Assembly: GCF_007752535.1 (NCBI RefSeq)
Contig: NZ_CP036426.1
Span: forward strand, 7,192,001 to 7,256,000
Direction of reading: 5' to 3'
DNA length: 64,000 nucleotides
From: Tautonia plasticadhaerens
Lineage (GTDB): Bacteria; Planctomycetota; Planctomycetia; Isosphaerales; Isosphaeraceae
In this document: positions 8,399 to 17,225 of the stretch, piece after piece
Layout: each line of letters begins with the position of its first letter
Position numbering within the stretch: position 1 is the first letter of the stretch
Translations under genes and position numbers: made by a program
Notes under the pieces: generated by a model
Told to the model about the DNA's origin: nothing
The model's database searches: none
The model's input: only the letters and a program-made list of their open reading frames with translations

Positions 8399-8859
8399 CG
8401 CTCCAACAATACGATCAATTCATCGCGGTTGCCGCCGAATCCGGGAATGCTTGCGGTAGTGATTCCCTTGACACTCCATCCTTGGCCCGCGTACGAGTTC
8501 ACCGCCTGCTCTAGCTTCTCGGGATCGAACTTGCCGGAGAACCATTTATCCTTTTGCGTAAGCACTTTGTACTCACGTTGACCGCCCGCACTTGCGGTGC
8601 TCGAAGCAGGCTCCTTGGTCCGGAGTAATTGTGTCATGACCGCCAACAGCTCTTTGATTTCTAGAACCGTGCGTTCCATCTCACTCTCCTGCATCTCACC
8701 AGCAAACTCATTGCTGTTAGCAGGGGGTGATGATGAAGCTTGGATCTCATGAGGGATATTCAGGGTAACGCCACAGCTTGGGCATTTTGCCCGAAGCCCT
8801 GCATGCTCGTCCTTGGCTTTGAAGCTCCGCCCACACTGGCACGTCACAGCAATCGCCAT
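8395..8859 (-). CDS. Zinc-ribbon protein with DUF4177 domain
   Basis: A 154-residue protein. The N-terminus holds a CxC…CPSC zinc ribbon (Cys7, Cys9, Cys26, Cys29). A polar linker and a short helix (about residues 58–80) lead to a C-terminal DUF4177-like domain (YKVLTQKDKWFSGKFDPEKL … YAGQGWSVKGI … DELIVLLER). DUF4177 proteins are small alpha/beta domains of unknown function, often found alone. The ribosome site GGAG sits 6 nt before the ATG. The gene is low in G+C like its downstream partner, with which it overlaps by 4 nt. Function is unknown. Confidence 0.72.
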   Translation of the reverse strand: MAIAVTCQCGRSFKAKDEHAGLRAKCPSCGVTLNIPHEIQASSSPPANSNEFAGEMQESEMERTVLEIKELLAVMTQLLRTKEPASSTASAGGQREYKVLTQKDKWFSGKFDPEKLEQAVNSYAGQGWSVKGITTASIPGFGGNRDELIVLLER

Positions 8860-9019
8860 CGAGTGCTCCAGATTAAGCCATCTAGAATAGAAATCAACGG
8901 AATAGCAGCATCGATTCCCTGCCCAGCAAGTTCGCGCCGCGAGCCTGGGGTGACCTGATCATCGCCAGACAGTATCCCCACCAAGGTGTGATTGCAAGAG
9001 ATCACCCTCGTCAGATCTG

Positions 9020-9787
9020 CTAACCCCGGAAGACCCTCGCCACCAATCGGTCATAGACCGGCCCCGGCAGGGCGCGGACGAGACGCAGCAGGGCGACCAT
9101 CGGCCAGGGGAAGTCGACCTGGCGGCGGCCTCGGGAGACGCCGTCCAGGATGATCCGGGCGGCCTGGTCGGCGTCGAGGAGCCAGGGGCGGGGGTGGGGG
9201 GCGTGCTCGGTCATGGGGGTGTGGACGAAGCCGGGGTGGACGATCGTCACCCGGACGCCCCGGACGCGGAGGTCGGGGCGGAGCGACTCCAGCAGCGTCG
9301 AGAGGGCGGCCTTGCTCGCGCCGTAGCCGCCGGAGCCGGGGAGGCCCCGGAACGAGGCGAGGCTGCTGATGCCGACCAGGTGCCCCCGCCCCCGGGCGAT
9401 CATCCCCGGTAGGACGGCCTCGATCGCCGCCGCCGCCCCCACGACGTTGACCTTCAGGAGCGTCTCGACCGCATCGGCGGAGAAGCCCACCGCCGGGGTC
9501 CCCAGGCCCATCCCCGCGTTGGCGATCAGCAGGTCGACCGGCCCGATCCGGGCGTCGAGTCGGGCGACCGCCCGGCGGGTCCCCTCCGGGTCGGCCGCGT
9601 CGGCCGGCTCGACCTCGGCAATCCCCCCCGACTCGCGGATCGACCCGGCCACCTCCTCCAGCAGGACGGGGCGTCGGGCCGTCAGGCCGACCCGGGCCCC
9701 TCGGGCCGCCAGCTCCCTCGCCATCGCCGCGCCGAGGCCGCTGGACGCGCCGGTCACGATCGCCGATCGGGCCTCGATCCGCCTCAC
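9020..9787 (-). CDS. SDR family NAD(P)-dependent oxidoreductase
   Basis: A 255-residue classical short-chain dehydrogenase. It has the nucleotide-binding TGASSGLG motif (residues 12–19), the NAG motif (90–92), catalytic Ser near 141–142 and Tyr155-x-x-x-Lys159 (GYGASK). All catalytic residues are present, unlike the second SDR of this window. The substrate cannot be read from sequence; the length and the C-terminal helix (MVALLRLVRALPGPVYDRLV) resemble the DltE/YqjQ-like class that acts on lipids or ketones. It is separated from the low-G+C pair by 160 nt and is transcribed away from the next gene. Confidence 0.88.
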   Translation of the reverse strand: MRRIEARSAIVTGASSGLGAAMARELAARGARVGLTARRPVLLEEVAGSIRESGGIAEVEPADAADPEGTRRAVARLDARIGPVDLLIANAGMGLGTPAVGFSADAVETLLKVNVVGAAAAIEAVLPGMIARGRGHLVGISSLASFRGLPGSGGYGASKAALSTLLESLRPDLRVRGVRVTIVHPGFVHTPMTEHAPHPRPWLLDADQAARIILDGVSRGRRQVDFPWPMVALLRLVRALPGPVYDRLVARVFRG

Positions 9788-9991
9788 GACCGGCCCCCGA
9801 TCGGCGGACTCGACGGCACCGACGGGACACCAAGGCCGGGGCGACGCCTCCCCCCAACCCGGCCGACCGGAACGGCCCGGCGGGGGGGATCCGGATCCCC
9901 CTCAATCCGACGGGCCGGGTGGGCCGATCGGTGGGACGGGAGGAGACGAATCGACTCGTCGATCGGACCGAGGCGTCCGAAGGTGGGGGTC

Positions 9992-10996
9992 ATGCGTCGG
10001 AGAACATCGGCGGCGTCCCGGGCGGTCGCCCTGGCCGCGCTCATCGCCCCAGCCTCGATCGCCGGGCAGGCCCCGGGCCCGGGGTCGGCGGTGCTCGTCC
10101 GGCCCCCGGCCGAGGTCTCGCCCCCCTCCTCGACGCCGATGGCGACGCAGCCCACCTCCCCGGCCCCGTCCGTGCCACCCCCGGCCCCGGGGCCGGGGCC
10201 GGCGACGACGCCCCCGATCGGGGTGCCCGGCCGGGCCGGAGGGCCCTGGCTGGCGATCGACCCGGCGGCCGGGACGCCCCCGAGACCCGCCTCGACGACG
10301 GCCTCCCGGCCGAACCGGGACTGGTCCCCCTTCGACGGCATCGGCCCCGAGATCCCGGGCGGACCCGCCTCCCCCGACTCTGCGACGATCGGGGAAGGCC
10401 CCCCGGTCGTGGTCCGGCCGCCGCTGGGGGGATCCCCGACGGCGACCGGGATCGGGCCCCTGGTGCTCTCGCCGAGCATCGCCCCGCCGCTGTCGGGCCG
10501 GGACGACGACGGGCCGACGGCCAACCCCCTGCTCCCCCCGGGGCCCGATCGGGACCGCCGAGGCCGGGACGACGAGGGCCGAGACGGCGACGGCGACGGC
10601 GACGGCGACGATCGGGTGCCGCGGTCGCGCGGGGATTCGACCCGGACGGCGGCGGACCGGGGCCGCCCGGGGTTGCTCGGCGGCGTCTTCGGCCGCCTCT
10701 TCGGCGCGGCCCCGCCCCCCCCACCGACCCCGGCCTCCCGATTCGGCGGGACGGACGGGTCGGTGACGGGGCTCCCCGGGGAGCCGGCCTCCGAGGAGGC
10801 GATCCGCCGGGACCTGGAGCGTCGGATCGCCGCCGGTGCGGGGGACCGGCTGTCGTCGCTGGAAGTGCTCATCGTCGGCCCTCGGGTCCACATCCGGGCG
10901 CAGGCGACCCGGTTCTGGCAGCGTCGCCCGCTGAAGCGAGACCTGGAAGCCATCCCCATGCCGCCGGGCTTCCGCTCCTCGGTCGAGGTCCGCTAG
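9992..10996 (+). CDS. Secreted proline-rich protein of unknown function
   Basis: A 334-residue protein with a probable signal peptide (MRRRTSAASRAVALAALIAP … AGQ). The middle is Pro/Gly/Asp-rich and low-complexity, with an Asp-Gly run encoded by four GACGGC units at 10583–10606. The last 75 residues form the only ordered-looking part: EEAIRRDLERRIAAGAGDRLSSLEV, then VLIVGPRVHIRAQATRFWQRRPLKRDLEAIP. This resembles the strand–helix pattern of a BON-like domain, but the match is too weak to assert. An in-frame GTG at 9983 is an alternative start. Confidence 0.6.
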   Translation: MRRRTSAASRAVALAALIAPASIAGQAPGPGSAVLVRPPAEVSPPSSTPMATQPTSPAPSVPPPAPGPGPATTPPIGVPGRAGGPWLAIDPAAGTPPRPASTTASRPNRDWSPFDGIGPEIPGGPASPDSATIGEGPPVVVRPPLGGSPTATGIGPLVLSPSIAPPLSGRDDDGPTANPLLPPGPDRDRRGRDDEGRDGDGDGDGDDRVPRSRGDSTRTAADRGRPGLLGGVFGRLFGAAPPPPPTPASRFGGTDGSVTGLPGEPASEEAIRRDLERRIAAGAGDRLSSLEVLIVGPRVHIRAQATRFWQRRPLKRDLEAIPMPPGFRSSVEVR

Positions 10997-11139
10997 GGCG
11001 ATCGGGTTCGCCCCGGGCGACGCGGTCGCCGGGCGGTGCCGACTCCCCCGGGGCCCCCGTCGGCGCTCGGCCCTCCCCGGAGACCCGGCCACCCCCCCGC
11101 GCATACCGCCCCGAGGCCGAGCGGGCCCGGTCCGGCGGG

Positions 11140-11874
11140 TCAGGCCCCGGCCGGGTCCAGTCCGGGGGAGGCCCGGGGCGGCTCCGGGATCTCGTCGAGC
11201 AGCTCCCGGAAGTCGTCCCGGCCTCGGAGGGAATCCAGCTCCTCGTCGGTGAAGATGATCGGGTCGCAGAAGTCCATCTCGACGGCCTCCCGGAGCGACC
11301 CCATCGCTTTCTCCGGCTCGCCGTCGAGGGCGAAGTTACAGGCCTCGTTGTAGAAGACCATCGCCGCGAGGTCCCGCTCCGGGCCCTCGATCGGCCGCCC
11401 CATCCCCCGGAACCTCCGGGCCAGTTCGGCCGCCCGGTAGAGGAAGGGCTTGCTCTGTTCCCGTTTGCCCGGGGCCAGGGCGAGCTCAATCCCCTTCTGC
11501 TCGACGGCGTCGACCAGCCCGAGCAGGGCGGCCCGGGAGTCGGGATCCTTCTCGGCCGCGGCGCCGAATCGCCGGATCCGCTCGTCGAGGTCGTCGGCCG
11601 CCCGGGCGCAGGCGAGGGTTTCCTCGGCGGTCATCGCCTCGAGGTCCTCGTCCGTGATCGGGCCCGCCGGCTCGGGCATCGGGGGCACCGGATCCGGCTC
11701 CCCGGGGGCGGCCGGATCCCCCTCGGGCTCGCCGATCCCGGCCCGGGCCCCGGCCCCCCCCGGGCCGTCGGGCCCGCCCGGCTGCTCGGGCCGCGGGCCG
11801 CAGCCGATCCCGGTCGAGATCACCGCCCAGAGCACCGTCGCCGCCAGGGCATCAGGAGCGTGCAACCGGATCAT
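11140..11874 (-). CDS. Putative lipoprotein with TPR-like helices
   Basis: A 244-residue protein. The signal peptide ends in a lipobox with Cys25 (STGIGC), followed by a Pro/Gly/Glu-rich linker of about 50 residues. The rest is helical and TPR-like: TCARAADDLDERIRRFGAAAEKDPDS, then AMVFYNEACNFALDGEPEKAMGSLREAVEM and a terminal ELDSLRGRDDFRELLDEI, the usual ending of planctomycete TPR proteins. The start was chosen at 11874 because it gives the signal peptide and has AAGGAG upstream. Role unknown; probably protein–protein contact in the periplasm. Confidence 0.75.
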   Translation of the reverse strand: MIRLHAPDALAATVLWAVISTGIGCGPRPEQPGGPDGPGGAGARAGIGEPEGDPAAPGEPDPVPPMPEPAGPITDEDLEAMTAEETLACARAADDLDERIRRFGAAAEKDPDSRAALLGLVDAVEQKGIELALAPGKREQSKPFLYRAAELARRFRGMGRPIEGPERDLAAMVFYNEACNFALDGEPEKAMGSLREAVEMDFCDPIIFTDEELDSLRGRDDFRELLDEIPEPPRASPGLDPAGA

Positions 11875-12149
11875 CGGAGACTCCTTGCCGATGGATCGGT
11901 CCGGGGTCGGGGAGACCGCCCCCGGAGGCGTAGCGGATTCCAGCACGGGACCACCCCTCATGGTGCCGGGCGCCGGGGGCCGACGCAAACCAAATCGCCC
12001 CCCCGGCCGGGGGGCCGAGGGCTGGATTCGGCGGGCCCCCGGGGGCAGGATGGGAGGGCCGGGCCGGGACGGCCGGGCGCCGCCCTCCGATCCGCCGGGG
12101 CGGCGATCGCCTCCATCCTCCCCCGACGCCCCGACGAGGAGCGGGTCCC

Positions 12150-12974
12150 ATGCAACTCGGCTTGATCAACTCCGCCTGGGCCCAGGCCGGCCGGGAGACC
12201 TCCTTCGGCATCCAGAAGACCAGGGAGATCGGCTTCGACGCGATCGACATCTTCGCCGACCCGCTCGACATCGACGTCCGGGAGCGCAAGCTCATCAAGG
12301 ACGCCTGCGACAAGCTCGGCCTGCCGATCGTCGGCGTCCCCTGCGTGGCCGTCGGCCTGATCGACTTCAACCCGAGCGTCCAGCGCTTCCACCTGGAGCG
12401 CTGCCGCAAGTACCTGGACATGGCCTACGAATTCGAGGCCAGGAACCTGCTGCTGGTGCTGGGCGAGTACATCTGGCAGAAGGAGGTCATCCCCCCCGGG
12501 GAGCAGTGGGAGGCGGCCGTGGCGAACGTCCGGGCCCTGGGGGAGTATGCCGAGGACCTCGACCTGGAGATCGCCCTGGAGCTGGAGCCCTTCGCGCTGT
12601 CCCTGATCCGGGACGTGGGGAGCATGGCCCGGTTCCTCGACGAGGTGGACCACCCCGCCGTGAAGGCGAACCTGGACATCTCCCACCTGGTGCTCTCGAA
12701 GGAGCCCCCGGAGGCGATCCGCACGCTCTCCGGCCGGGTCGCCCACGTGCACATCTCCGACTGCGACGGCGTGGTCCACGGCGACCTGCCCCCCGGCCGG
12801 GGGGTGGTCGACTTCCCCTCCTACCTCGCCGCCATCCGGGAGCTGAACATCCAGGACGCGACGATCTCGGTCGAGCTGGAGTACTCCCCCGAGCCCGACC
12901 GGATCGTCGAGTGGGTCCGGGAGGCGTACGAGTCGACCAGCCTCCTGATGCGAGAGGCGGGGCTCCGCGCGTGA
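12150..12974 (+). CDS. Sugar phosphate isomerase/epimerase (AP-endonuclease-2-like TIM barrel)
   Basis: A 274-residue TIM-barrel protein of the xylose-isomerase-like family. Typical strands are MQLGLINSAWA, EIGFDAIDIFA, LGLPIVGVPCV, ARNLLLVLGEY, LEIALELEPF, VKANLDISHL, VAHVHISDCDG and ATISVELEY. The Glu/Asp/His residues at strand ends (ELE, LDISH, HISD, ELE) form the divalent-metal site. The family isomerises or epimerises free or phosphorylated sugars and cyclitols. Its stop overlaps the GTG start of the following ABC permease (GTGA), so the product may act on a compound linked to that transporter. Substrate not assignable. Confidence 0.87.
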   Translation: MQLGLINSAWAQAGRETSFGIQKTREIGFDAIDIFADPLDIDVRERKLIKDACDKLGLPIVGVPCVAVGLIDFNPSVQRFHLERCRKYLDMAYEFEARNLLLVLGEYIWQKEVIPPGEQWEAAVANVRALGEYAEDLDLEIALELEPFALSLIRDVGSMARFLDEVDHPAVKANLDISHLVLSKEPPEAIRTLSGRVAHVHISDCDGVVHGDLPPGRGVVDFPSYLAAIRELNIQDATISVELEYSPEPDRIVEWVREAYESTSLLMREAGLRA

Positions 12975-14683
12975 ACCGGGATCGCTGGGCCGGCCGGGCC
13001 GGCCGGGGGCTGACGGGGCTGGGGCTGGTCCTGGTACTCTACTGGCCGATCCTCGCCACGGCGCTGCAGGCCGCCCGGGGGGACCGGGCCGTCGCGTCGG
13101 GCTTCGCGCTGATCGACGCCTCGGCCTTCTCCCGGGAGGCGTCGATCGTCTCCGGGCCGGCCTTCGAGACGATCCGGCTGGCGGGCCTGGCGGCGTCCGG
13201 GGCCCTGGCCGTCGGCCTGCCGATGGCGGTGCTGCTCTGGCGGACGGACCTGCCCGGCCGGGGCGTCCTGCTCGGGCTGATGGCGATGGCCGCCTTCGTG
13301 CCGATGCCGCTGTACGCCGCCGGGTGGCTCGGCGGGTTCGGCAACGCCGGCTACCGCCAGGTCTTCGGCGAGGACCCGATGCTGGTCGGCTGGGCCGGGG
13401 CCACCTTCGTCCACGCGGCGTCGGGCGTGCCCTGGGTCGTCCTGCTCTCGGGGGTCGGGCTGCGGGGCGTGGCCCCCGAGCTGGAGGAGTCGGCCCTGCT
13501 CGACCTGCCCGCCTGGCGGGTCCTGATCGGGGTGACGCTGCGGGGGGCGCTCGGTGCGGTCCTGGGGGCCGCGATGCTGGTGCTCGTGCTGACGAGCGGG
13601 GACATGACGATCACCGACTTCCTCCTGGTCCGCTCCTACGCCGAGGAGGCGTACGTCCAGTACGGCCTCGGCCGCCCCCCCGCGGCGGTGGCGCTGGTGG
13701 CGGCCCCGCCGACCCTGGCGATCGGCCTGGTCCTGCTGCTCGGCTCCCGGGTCGTGCTGCGGGTCGACCCGGCCCGGGTGGCGTCCCCGGGGGATCGGAG
13801 GGCCCCCTGGGGGCTGGGGCGTTGGCGATGGCCGGCCTCGGCGGCGGCCTGGATCTGGGCCGCCCTGCTCCTCGGCCTGCCGGTCTACGCGATGGCCTGG
13901 CGGGCCGGCCGGGTGGGCGGGGACGCGGCGTCGGGGGCCCCGCCCGGGTGGTCGATCGGGGGCCTGGGGGAGACGCTGGCCTACGCGGCGGTCGAGGTCC
14001 GGGGGCCGCTCGCGACGACCGCCGCCGTCGCCGCGGCGGGGGCGACGCTCGCGGCGGGGCTGGCCTGGGCCCTGGCCTGGCAGGCCCGGGCCCCGGGGGC
14101 GTGGCGGTGGTTCGTGCTGGCCTCGGCCGCCCTGATGCTTGCCCTGCCGGGGCCGGTGTCGGGGATGGCCCTGAAGCTGGCGTACCTGCACGTCCCCCCG
14201 GTGTCCGACTCGGCCGCGATCGTCGCCCTGGGCTACGCCCTCCGCGCCCTGCCATTCGCCCTGCTGGTGACCTGGCCGGCGGTCCGGGGGGTGCCGGACG
14301 CGTTCCTGGAGTCGGCCGAGCTGGACGGCCTGGGGCCGATCGGCCGGGCGTGGCGGGTCGGCCTGCCGATGACCCGGGGCGCGTTCCTCGCGGCCTGGCT
14401 CGTCGCGTTCGTCCTGGCGATGGGGGAGCTGCCGATCACCAACCTCGTCACCCCGGCGGGCCTGGACGCCCTGCCGGTCGTCCTCTGGGGCCAGATGCAC
14501 TTCGGCGTCGACAGCCGGATCACCGGGGTCGGCCTCGTCCTGCTGGGCGTCTATGCCGCGGCCGGCGGGCTGGCCGTGGGGGCGGCCCGGATGGCCTATG
14601 CGGCCCCGACCCGCCGTCGGCCGAGGGCCATCCCCCCCCCGGCCGGTCCCGAATCCCTTGGGCCCCCGCCCCGATCGGGTTAA
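12971..14683 (+). CDS. Iron(III)-type ABC transporter permease (two fused permease halves)
   Basis: A 570-residue integral membrane protein with about twelve membrane segments. It contains two copies of the binding-protein-dependent permease (EAA-loop) unit: ELEESALLDLPAWRVLIGVTL in the first half and AFLESAELDGLGPIGRAWRVGLP in the second. Permeases with two fused MetI-type units are typical of the FbpB/AfuB iron(III) and thiamine classes. The GTG start overlaps the stop of the isomerase gene. No ATPase or binding-protein gene lies beside it; these must be elsewhere or be shared. The frame remains open far upstream, but that stretch overlaps other genes and is not coding. Confidence 0.85.
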   Translation: MNRDRWAGRAGRGLTGLGLVLVLYWPILATALQAARGDRAVASGFALIDASAFSREASIVSGPAFETIRLAGLAASGALAVGLPMAVLLWRTDLPGRGVLLGLMAMAAFVPMPLYAAGWLGGFGNAGYRQVFGEDPMLVGWAGATFVHAASGVPWVVLLSGVGLRGVAPELEESALLDLPAWRVLIGVTLRGALGAVLGAAMLVLVLTSGDMTITDFLLVRSYAEEAYVQYGLGRPPAAVALVAAPPTLAIGLVLLLGSRVVLRVDPARVASPGDRRAPWGLGRWRWPASAAAWIWAALLLGLPVYAMAWRAGRVGGDAASGAPPGWSIGGLGETLAYAAVEVRGPLATTAAVAAAGATLAAGLAWALAWQARAPGAWRWFVLASAALMLALPGPVSGMALKLAYLHVPPVSDSAAIVALGYALRALPFALLVTWPAVRGVPDAFLESAELDGLGPIGRAWRVGLPMTRGAFLAAWLVAFVLAMGELPITNLVTPAGLDALPVVLWGQMHFGVDSRITGVGLVLLGVYAAAGGLAVGAARMAYAAPTRRRPRAIPPPAGPESLGPPPRSG

Positions 14684-14749
14684 GATCCTCCCTCGCCGAC
14701 CGAACGGGATTCGGGGCACCGTCGGGATCGACTCGCAGGAGGCCGGGGC

Positions 14750-16633
14750 ATGTCGCGTCGCTTGGGCTTGGGGCCGGTCTTCGAGTTCGAGTGGCTGACC
14801 GGCTCCCGCCGCTGGCAGTCCTACGCGATGCGGTCGCTCACCGTCTCGCTGCTGCTCGGCGTGATGGTCCTGATCTCGATGGAGGACGATTCCGCCTTCA
14901 CCGGCGAGGCGACCATCCAGCAGCAGGCCCAGCTGGGCCGGGCCTACTTCGCCACAACGGCCACGATCCTGCTCGGCTTGGTCGGCCTGGCCGCCCCGGC
15001 GGCGACCGCCGGCGCCGTCTGCCTGGACAAGGCCCGGGGCAACCTCACCCTGCTCTTCGCCACGGATCTCTCCGACCGGGAGATCGTCCTGGGCAAGCTC
15101 GCGGCCCGGCTCGTCCCGGTGCTGGGGATGATCCTCTGCGCCTCCCCCGTGCTGGCCATCGCCACCCTGTTCGGGGGCGTCGACCCGGTCGGCCTGACCG
15201 GCACCCTGCTGGTGATCCTCGCCTGCGCCGCCTTCGGCTGCTCGCTGGCGATGACGCTCTCGATCTGGGGCCGGAAGACGCACGAGGTCCTGATGGCCAC
15301 CTACGTCTTCGGCATCCTCTATTTGTTGCTCGCCCCGCTCTCGGCCGTCCTCCCCCGGAGCCTGCCGGCGGGGTGGTGGCCGTCCTGGCTGCCCACGTTC
15401 TACGAGCTGCTCCGGTTCAACCCCGTCTACCTCGTGCTCTCGATGATCGAGCAACCGTCCCCGGGCATGCCGCCGGTGACCTTCGCCACCCAGTCCGCCT
15501 TCTTCGGCCTCGGGCTGGGGGCCTCGGCCCTGCTGATCGCCCTGGCGACCTGGCGGATCCGGGCCGTGGTCATCCGACAGCTCGGCCGGGGGGAGGGCAC
15601 CGCCCGGCCTCGACGCCGATCGAGGGCCTCCAAGCCCTCCCGGGGGATCGACCCCGACCGGCTCGGCCCCCGGGCCCGGCGGCTCCTGGCGCTCTACCGG
15701 GGGGCCCGGCGGATCTGGCCCGCGCCGTCGCTCGACCGCAACCCGGTCCTCTGGCGGGAATGCCAGCGGAAGCGGCTGTCGGCCTTGAACCTATTGGTCT
15801 GGGGCACCTACGTCCTGCTCTGCGGCGGCTTCAGCCTCTGGGCGATCGCCCTGATGCTCGACGACGGCCGGAGGCTGTCCAACGGCGGCCGGGAGATCGG
15901 CATCGTGGTCAACACCCTCCAGGTGGCCGGCGGGCTGCTGATGCTCAGCGTCTCCTCCGCCACCAGCCTGGCCGAGGAACGCCAGCGCGGCAGCCTCGAC
16001 GTCCTGCTCGCCACCCCCCTGCCCACCCGGTCGATCGTCTGGGGGAAGTGGTGGGGCAGCTTTAGGGGGGTGGGCCCGCTGTTGATCCTGCCGGTGGCGG
16101 TGTCGATCGGCCTGGCCCGGTTCCAGGGCCACTACTGGGCCGTGGCGGTCCTGGCCGCGTCGATCCTCTCCCAGGGCGCCGCGATCACCAGCCTGGGCCT
16201 CGCCCTGGCCACCTGGGTCCCCCGGCTGGGGCGCGCCGTCGGGCTGGCCGTCGGCCTGTACGTGGCCGCCTGCATCGGCTGGATCCCCCTGGCCCTGATC
16301 CTCTTCGGCGAGGGACCCGGCAGCGAAGGCCAGGGGGTCGCCGCCGCCAGCCCGCTGTTCGGCGTCGGCAGTTACAGCCAGCTGATGTCCTACCAGGGCG
16401 GCTGGGACCCCGACCTCTACGGCCAGACCCTCTGGATGCTCTTCTGGACCGTCTTCTACGGCGGCGTCTCGTTCGCCCTGCTGCTGGCCACCTTCGCCAC
16501 CTTCAACCGCTGCCTCGGCCGGGTCGACGAGCCCACGCTCTACGACGAGGACGACTACCTCCCCGCCGATCTGCCCCCGGCCCCCTCCCCCGCCGGACCC
16601 GCCCCCGCCGGGCTGATCGGCCGCGAACCCTGA
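14750..16633 (+). CDS. ABC-2-type membrane protein (duplicated permease)
   Basis: A 627-residue protein with two similar halves, each with about six membrane segments, joined by a basic linker (about residues 285–330). Each half has the ABC-2 pattern: a cytoplasmic N-terminal amphipathic start, then a region like GAVCLDKARGNLTLLFATDLSDREIVLGKL in half one and TSLAEERQRGSLDVLLATPLPTRSIVWGKW in half two. These ER…G(S/N)L(D/T)…L…T motifs are typical of ABC-2 exporter permeases (NatB/CcmB-like). No ATPase gene is adjacent. It lies 66 nt after the iron-type permease. The exported substrate is unknown. Confidence 0.83.
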   Translation: MSRRLGLGPVFEFEWLTGSRRWQSYAMRSLTVSLLLGVMVLISMEDDSAFTGEATIQQQAQLGRAYFATTATILLGLVGLAAPAATAGAVCLDKARGNLTLLFATDLSDREIVLGKLAARLVPVLGMILCASPVLAIATLFGGVDPVGLTGTLLVILACAAFGCSLAMTLSIWGRKTHEVLMATYVFGILYLLLAPLSAVLPRSLPAGWWPSWLPTFYELLRFNPVYLVLSMIEQPSPGMPPVTFATQSAFFGLGLGASALLIALATWRIRAVVIRQLGRGEGTARPRRRSRASKPSRGIDPDRLGPRARRLLALYRGARRIWPAPSLDRNPVLWRECQRKRLSALNLLVWGTYVLLCGGFSLWAIALMLDDGRRLSNGGREIGIVVNTLQVAGGLLMLSVSSATSLAEERQRGSLDVLLATPLPTRSIVWGKWWGSFRGVGPLLILPVAVSIGLARFQGHYWAVAVLAASILSQGAAITSLGLALATWVPRLGRAVGLAVGLYVAACIGWIPLALILFGEGPGSEGQGVAAASPLFGVGSYSQLMSYQGGWDPDLYGQTLWMLFWTVFYGGVSFALLLATFATFNRCLGRVDEPTLYDEDDYLPADLPPAPSPAGPAPAGLIGREP

Positions 16634-16664
16634 TCCGGGCCGGGCGGGCCGCCGACGCCCCCGA

Positions 16665-17159
16665 TCAGCCCCCCGGCCAGTGCGCCGTCGCCCACTGGCC
16701 GAAGTTCTCCTCGACCATCACCCGCATCGACCCCGGCACCGCCAGCCCCCGGTCGGCCAGCGCCCCCCGGAGCCGGTCCCCCAGGTATTCGGCGATCCGC
16801 TCCGTCGTCGTGTTCGAGACCGGCAACACCACGCACTCGTCCTTGGGGAAACTCCAGTATCGGTCCCGGTAGCGGCAGACGAGATTCGACCCCTCCTCCG
16901 ACACCGCGATGTGCGGGTTCCGGGCCGGCAGGAGCATCCGGTGGTCCAGCTCCAGCACCAGCGCCCGGGTCAGGTCCCGCAGGGCGATGAAGTCGAAGAC
17001 ATATTCGTTCTCGTCCAGGGGACCGTCGACCTCCACCGCCACCCGCCAGTTGTGGCCGTGGATCCGCTCGCACTCGTCGCCGTTGAAGGTGATGAAGTGA
17101 CCGGCGCTGAAGACGAGGTCGTCCTTGGTCACCCGGACGGTGTATCGGTTCGCATCCAT
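16665..17159 (-). CDS. 6-pyruvoyl-tetrahydropterin synthase/QueD family protein
   Basis: A 164-residue protein with the zinc-site histidines of the family (His21 in FSAGHF, His34 and His36 in RIHGHNW) and a Cys at residue 30 four positions before the HGH, the location of the catalytic Cys. The C-terminal VSNTTTERIAEYLGDRL stretch is also typical. The family acts on dihydroneopterin triphosphate, giving tetrahydrobiopterin precursor or 6-carboxytetrahydropterin. Here it is the last gene of the mch–ATP-grasp–CitG-like run, so a role in pterin supply to H4MPT is attractive but unproven; queuosine synthesis is the alternative. The ATG at 17159 was preferred to 17210 because similarity begins there. 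Confidence 0.82.
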   Translation of the reverse strand: MDANRYTVRVTKDDLVFSAGHFITFNGDECERIHGHNWRVAVEVDGPLDENEYVFDFIALRDLTRALVLELDHRMLLPARNPHIAVSEEGSNLVCRYRDRYWSFPKDECVVLPVSNTTTERIAEYLGDRLRGALADRGLAVPGSMRVMVEENFGQWATAHWPGG

Positions 17160-17225
17160 AATCGATCGATCGTTCGTTCTTCGATGGCGTGATCGGGCGA
17201 AGTTCGGCACGCCTCGGGGCCGAGG

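Noticed and set aside
10583-10612. GACGGC tandem units as a phase-variable microsatellite
   Set aside because: Only four perfect units and a six-base period, so slippage would not shift the frame; it only encodes Asp-Gly.
9919-12165. A 748-codon plus-strand frame
   Set aside because: It crosses the secreted Pro-rich protein and the lipoprotein in other frames and is Arg/Pro/Gly-rich without any motif.
11450-12970. Very long upstream extension of the ABC permease frame (over 500 extra codons)
   Set aside because: It overlaps the isomerase and lipoprotein genes, is Arg/Pro/Gly-rich and arises from high G+C; the GTG at 12971 has the expected overlap with the preceding stop.
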